A stretch of DNA of 64,000 bases from Mycogone perniciosa (lineage: Eukaryota > Ascomycota > Sordariomycetes > Hypocreales > Hypocreaceae): contig JAOALB010000016.1 in the NCBI GenBank assembly GCA_025331125.1, positions 1 to 64,000 on the forward strand. Direction: 5' to 3'. The notes under the pieces were generated by a model. It was not told the DNA's origin. It saw nothing but the letters and a program-made list of their open reading frames with translations, and did no database searches. Position 1 is the stretch's first letter. Every line of letters starts with the position of its first letter. The position numbers and the translations under genes are program-made. Shown here piece by piece: positions 59,455 through 64,000 of this stretch.

Positions 59455-59721
59455 GCAGCTAGGAAACATAACCCAGAAAAAATGTACTAACAATACAGGG
59501 CTGGCTTTCACACCGAATAGTGAAACGGAAGCGTCTCGGGACAGACGGTATGCCCCCCCTTTTTTCCCCATACGGAGTACATATCACATAGTCTTAGGCA
59601 ACTGGAAAACATAACTCAGAAAACATCCACTAACAGCGTGCGTCATGGCTTTCTCTTCGACTCATATTACAGAAATGTATGGGGATAGACGGTATGCCCT
59701 CCTTTTCTTCTCCACACGGAG
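59455..59721. repeat. Diverged tandem duplication of about 125-140 bases
   Basis: Copy 1 (about 59455-59577) and copy 2 (about 59597-59721) share in order: GGAAA(A)CATAAC-CAGAAAA, ACTAACA, GGCTTTC, GACAGACGGTATGCC or GATAGACGGTATGCC, a T/C-rich run and CCA-ACGGAG. They differ by many substitutions and small gaps, so the duplication is old. Confidence 0.75.
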
Positions 59722-60060
59722 CGTCTTCAAGGTTTGCACCTGCCTTGACATAGATATCTCCCAGTATGGAATCCTGCCTTAGACTCATATGCAGAGAATT
59801 TTGATATGTGAGTTTGGGTTTAAGTTGGGATAGTTTCAATCAGTCATTCTGCCATTCTGCTCGCATTCTGCAGTATAAATCAAGGGCTTCCCTCCGTTGA
59901 TTCCCTTGACTTTTCTTTTCCACCAACAATCTACAGAACTATGTAAGATCCCTTCTATATATATACACCTCAGTTAAGATAATACTAACCTGAGTCTAGT
60001 GTACATTGTCGACAACCACAACAACAGCTATAGGTAGAAGCAACAGCTATATCTTACAAC

Positions 60061-60155
60061 ACCAGTTACATATAGCAACACCATCTACCTATAGCAACGT
60101 CAGCTATATATAGCAACACCAGCTATATATAACAACGCCAGCTACAGATAACAAC
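60061..60155 (+). repeat. Five tandem 19-bp repeats upstream of the GC-rich gene
   Basis: Units start at 60061, 60080, 60099, 60118 and 60137; all are exactly 19 bases and end in CAAC (general form ACCAGCTAyATATAGCAAC). They end 38 bases before the ATG and so probably lie in the promoter or 5' leader of the gene at 60194. Confidence 0.88.
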
Positions 60156-60193
60156 GGCCACAGTAGATACTCCTATTCGGACTACTACTTATC

Positions 60194-61785
60194 ATGTCTC
60201 CGACTACTGACCCGGCTGTCCCCGTAAGTGATCCCTATACTACTATAATAACCCCTGAGTCGACTCCTAACTAACACCATAATAGACAACCATCCCAGAG
60301 GATGACACTTTTCAGGGGCTCACCGACATAGCCCCTGGAATGGAGAGGTACTTCGATTGGCCAATCCTGGCTGAGGGTAGCCCCTCTCAAGCGTTCGCCG
60401 ATTTGGCGGACACAGACCTGCAGCGGCCAGCCGAGGCCGAAGAAGGGTCCCCCTACCAAGATCCCGTTGGGGGGGATTCCCTTGTGCCAGTTGCTCCGCC
60501 GGCAGCTGGCCCTGAAGAAGTGTCCACTCAGGTGGACACGGATGTGCCGGAGATTCTGGCGCAACAGCCTGTTGTGCAGGCTGTCCCTCAAGAGCCGCCT
60601 CAGGCGGCTCCTCTGGTTCCTCTGGCTCCTCTGGCCCCGGGTGGTCCGGCCTCGGGCGATCTGGCTCCGGACCTGGCCCTGGCCCTGGCTCCTCTGGCTG
60701 GCTCCGTCCCGGCTGGCCTTGCTCCGGGTGGTCCTTCCCTGGGTGATTTGCTCCCCGGTCCGGCTCTGGGTCCGAATTTTGCCCCGGGTTTCGACCTGAG
60801 TTACCTCTTCCCGGGCGATCCGACTCTGGGTGGTTTCGGTCCGGTTGTCCCTCCTCTGGTTGATGCGGCTCCGAGTCTCGTCCCGAGTATTTTCATCCCG
60901 GTTGCCCCTCCCCCGGATGATCTGGCGCCGAGTCTTGGGCCGGGTGGTTTCTTTTTCCCGGGCCCGGCTCTGGCTCCTCCGGCTGGTCTGGCTCCGGGTC
61001 TCGCCCCAGCTGGTTTGGCTTCTCCAGCTGGTTTGGCTCCTCCGGCTGGTTTGGCTCCTCCGGCCGGTCTGGCTCCTCCGGCTGGTCTGGCTTCCGCGGC
61101 TGGCTTGGCTCCGGGTCCTATCCCGGGTATGACTCCGGGCGGTTTCGTCCCGGGTGGTCTAGTCCGGGGCCCGGCCCCGCGTTTTCTGCCTCCGGGCGGT
61201 TTCCGGGGTCTGACTCCCCTGACCCCGAGTGGTCCGGCCCCGGATGACCTCGTCCTGGAGGGTCTAACTGCGGGTTTGGCTCCTGGTGGTTCCGTTCCGG
61301 GCTCGGTCCCGGCTCAAGCTGCGTCGCGGCGATCTGCCCGGCGATCTATCCGGGGGCTATTCCCCCCTCAACCTTTCCCTCCGGCGGCTATGCCGCCTCC
61401 CCCTCCCCCTCCTCCCCCTCCTCCTCCACAGCCCATGATGCGGGCTGCTACTCCATGGCCGCAACTCCCGGCCCAACCTGGCTTGGGCTCGCTGCACTCG
61501 CAGTACAATGTGAGTGGCCCGGCCGTAGGCTTGGCGCCTATGGGCGATGACCACTTTCGGCGCCTCTGCAACCTGCGCTGTGGGATTACGTATATCCCCG
61601 CCAGGAAAGAGAGGCGTGTGCAGAGAGCGGAGTCGCGGAGGACGCGGGAGCGAGTGCAGCGGGCGCCAACGCCGGAGCCGGAGCCGGAGCCGGAGGTAGT
61701 TCCCATGGAGGTGGCTATGCTCCGCCTCCTGAGGCAGAGACTGGAGGAGGAGGAGGAGCAGAGGCGCGAGGACCAGGGCAACTAA
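60194..61785 (+). CDS. GC-rich Pro/Gly/Ala/Leu repeat protein
   Basis: Exons 60194-60223 and 60286-61785 join in phase to 509 residues. The N-terminal ~80 residues are acidic (PEDDTFQGLTDIAPGMER). Residues about 100-350 are low complexity, elastin- or collagen-like in composition: repeated APGGP, PGGF, GDLAP, and about seven PAGLAP/APPAGL units at about 60971-61110. There is a poly-Pro run of 12 near residue 375. The last ~90 residues are basic and charged (RKERRVQRAESRRTRE, then a Glu-rich end EEEEEQRREDQ), with a possible coiled coil. No signal peptide is visible. The gene is much more GC-rich than its flanks, and its 5' leader carries 19-bp repeats. No function is recognised. It may be a lineage-specific or horizontally or transposon-derived gene. 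Confidence 0.78.
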
Positions 61786-62272
61786 GCCCATATATTTGGC
61801 TCCTCGCGCTTCTCTCCTCGCTCTTGGAGGCTTTTGTTGCTCTGTGTTGCTTTGTGTTGCCCTTTGTGGCCCTTGTTGCTGTTATGTGTGTTTGTTATTC
61901 CTGTTGTTACTATTGTCATCCTTGTTATGTTGGTTGCTCTTGTTGTTCTTATTAAAAACCCATAAAAAATATCCTATAGCAGTAACATACAGCATAGGAA
62001 GTAGATAGCTTAGCCCAAATAGAATTATTCAGGCTCCAAATATTATGTTAACAGATAATCATCACAGTGTATCATGAAAAAACGAGATATAGTTCTTGTT
62101 AATTTCTTTTTTTCGTTCCTGTAAGAAAAAATGGTCTTGTTCCGTATGGATCTATAGTATGCCCACCTCTCTCACCTTCCCCTATATTCATATGCCATGC
62201 GTCTGAAACTGTCGCGCGCTCTCTTCTACCCCCCTCCCTGCTTCTAAACACAATACCTTCTCATGTCCCAAC
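61786..62272. other. Intergenic, convergent 3' ends; TTG/GTTGC-rich trailer
   Basis: About 490 bases. From 61830 to 61940 the plus strand has five GTTGC units, the complement of the GCAAC found in the 19-bp leader repeats. The rest is AT-rich. Confidence 0.55.
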
Positions 62273-64000
62273 TTAATGTCGACTCTGCAATAGGCCCTGA
62301 AGGTACGTTGAGAATCCCCTCTTGTCCGTCGAAGTCGTCAAGGATCTCAAAAAATCATCGCTGTTAATCCCCAAACTAGGGAAGACTTCGTTTTGTAGAT
62401 TCCGAATAAACATGTCTCCCGTCTTGGTGTATATGACTTGCTCCAAAGCCGCAATCTCAGTCAGCACCTGTTTTGTCTGTGCGTCTTGTGAGGGTCGGAA
62501 AGCAGGGTTGCGCATAACATCCCAGCATGCCGTGTGGAACCTGTCCACCATGAACTGGTCGAATCCAGGAATTGCCGGGCTGGGGTTGCCGCTCGGTGCT
62601 GTTGGGTTCTGTGAAATAGTTGCAACGTCGGGGCCGCCCCATAGAGCGGAAATTCGTGTCATGATGGTAAAGGCAAGTCGGCTGGGTCCGAGGTTTCCAT
62701 CGAGTATTTTGCCCAATTCAATGACGGAAGAGATCATCGGCTCGAAGAATCCCTGGTTGGCCTCACTGATGAGAACACCTTCCAGCCCGTTGTTCAGAAT
62801 GATCTGAATGAACGATAGGTACTCTCGTCTCAATTCCGCTAGCTGTATCTCATCATCCGTGCCAGAGATAGGTTCGCCGAGACCGCCAAAGATACGCTGC
62901 AGAAGTGGTGTCAGTAGCATATTAAGGACATCGTAGATCTCTGATTTGAAACCAAACACCACTTGGTCTAGCAGTCGCAAGAACATGGCCATCTCATCTT
63001 TCGATGAGCTCTGAGACAGCAGGCCTTCGATCCATTGCGGTAGCTGGGGGAGTACTGCAGAACCGAGCACCCCCAAAAGCTTGGAAAAGGCAGATCGGCA
63101 GGCTGTTCTAATCTCCCCTGAAGAGTTCAATTCCCTGAGGGCAATGAGGATTGCCTCTGCAGCTCGGGAGAACTCGTCAGAGACAACCTTGTCTGGTGGC
63201 GCATGTTGGCTTGATGAAGTGGAGCCTGGAGTCCAGTCGGAGAAGCCATGTGCGAGGGTTCCTAAGGCCATAACAATATGATGGATCTGCAGTGCCGCTT
63301 GCGCATCGCCCGACTTTGCTCGAGGAAGATGTACTTCCATGTCTTGGAACAGAGGACCCATTACCAATCGAGCAAACAGTGCCTGCTGCTCAGGTGGCGT
63401 GTTGTGTGTGGAGGAAATGCATCCGATGGCTTCAAAGAGATACAACTGGCTCGTAAATAGGGCGTCCGCTGAATGGTCAGACTCATCAGATGACATGTCG
63501 TCATCAGCATCGTCGCCTGGTACTTCAGCCTTGATCGGCAGAAGATCTCCAATCGACTGAATGACTGTCTCAGCGACATTTCCCACACGGGATCGAAGCT
63601 GCTTGATGAATCTGTGGAAAAGGTACCAAGACCGAGTCTTGAGGCGCACATGATTATGATGTACAAGTCGTACGAAGTTCTCCAGGACCTGTGGGATGTA
63701 TTGTGACTGCGTTTCGAAGACCACGCAGTACCGGACGCAAATTTCCATGTATTGTAGCAGGATTGCAGGATGTGAGAAGTTGGCAATGCCTGTTCGACCC
63801 GTTAGTGTATCCCCTTCATTTCAACCTCATGAACAACAACAGTTCCTTACCAGATTCGACCATCTTTTGCATCATCACCACCAGTCGCTCTGAGGCCTCA
63901 GTGGATGGCTGGTTCTTGGTTCCGAGTCCCTGGTTCGGCAGCGCAAGTTCTCCAAACAGATACATTTCATGCAGCGCAAGGTCGAGATCTCGCCAATCCA
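62273..64000 (-). CDS. los1: Exportin-T (Los1), tRNA nuclear export, C-terminal part
   Basis: Exons 63851 to beyond 64000 and 63789-62273 join in phase; the gene runs off the right edge. The sequence DWRDLDLALHEMYLFGELALPN, then MEICVRYCVVF, the helical HEAT repeats FTSQLYLFEAIGCISS and DEMAMFLRLLDQVVFG, and the ending TTSTDKRGFSTYLQGLLQSRH are exportin-T. With RanGTP it carries mature tRNA out of the nucleus. The visible part, about 555 residues, is the C-terminal half of a protein of about 1000 residues in other ascomycetes. An acidic loop (DDADDDMSSDESD) lies between repeats. The intron (61 nt) has a standard GTAAGG donor. The N-terminus lies outside the window. Confidence 0.93.

Larger units (their letters stand above)
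58733..60193. other. Intergenic with tandem duplication and repeat leader
   Basis: About 1.46 kb of AT-rich DNA. A diverged tandem duplication (59455-59721) and a five-unit 19-bp repeat (60061-60155) lie in the second half, the latter ending 38 bases before the next gene. Confidence 0.6.

Noticed and set aside
60061..60155. 19-bp repeats considered as a CRISPR array
   Set aside because: Units are directly adjacent with no spacers, and the genome is eukaryotic.
61357..61791. Two long minus-strand frames
   Set aside because: Shadows of the Pro-rich and Glu-rich end of the repeat gene; low complexity keeps several frames open.

Overview
The window is nuclear DNA of a filamentous ascomycete (Pezizomycotina). 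A Sordariomycete, probably hypocrealean, fits best. That placement is inference from protein families and gene structure: many 45-70 nt introns with GTRNGT donors and CTRAC-type branch sites, a fused Zn2Cys6-regulator C-terminus, an mpaB-type oxygenase, the Rua1/DUF4451 family, and abundant short TACGGAGTAC / TACTTCGTA palindromes between genes. No bacterial operons, CRISPR arrays or convincing RNA genes were found. Eighteen protein-coding genes are supported. For thirteen of them I rebuilt the splicing by checking phase across every junction.

Layout. 1-444: the 3' end of a fungal transcription factor. 759-2072 (-): a secreted Thr-rich repeat protein with duplicated exons. 3380-5246 (-): an MFS transporter. 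5992-8357 (-): Arp8 of the INO80 remodeller. 10233-11737 (+): an mpaB/DUF2236-type oxygenase. 12219-12938 (+): a Pro-rich protein. 17577-19756 (+): a Rua1-like regulator. 24085-26612 (+): a PHD-finger protein. 27490-28870 (+): 3-isopropylmalate dehydrogenase. 35033-36526 (-): an Stm1/SERBP1-type ribosome-associated protein. 38478-40689 (-): a disordered nuclear protein with a KEN box. 45654-47173 (+): an AP-1-like bZIP factor. 48595-49824 (-): a GH16 wall enzyme. 50545-51417 (+): a WW-domain protein. 51876-54200 (-) and 54943-58732 (+): the divergent pair RIX1 and YPP1. 60194-61785 (+): a GC-rich Pro/Gly/Ala/Leu repeat protein. 62273-64000 (-): the C-terminal part of exportin-T (Los1).

Most genes are housekeeping: chromatin (Arp8, PHD protein), ribosome biogenesis and translation (RIX1, Stm1, exportin-T), PI4-kinase membrane targeting (YPP1) and leucine synthesis. 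They are mixed with accessory genes (secreted repeat protein, MFS, mpaB-like, GH16, repeat protein). They do not form a cluster of one pathway, and I see no biosynthetic gene cluster.

Long gene-poor stretches (12.9-17.6, 19.8-24.1, 28.9-35.0 and 40.7-45.6 kb) hold palindromic repeat swarms and decayed coding-like segments. Some of these carry stop codons of the C-to-T kind expected from repeat-induced point mutation. The most unusual items are the repeat-protein gene at 60.2-61.8 kb, with its 19-bp repeat leader and complementary trailer; the in-frame exon duplication at 0.8-2.1 kb; the palindrome cluster at 44.55-44.73 kb; and the probable amino-acid-control promoter of the leucine gene.
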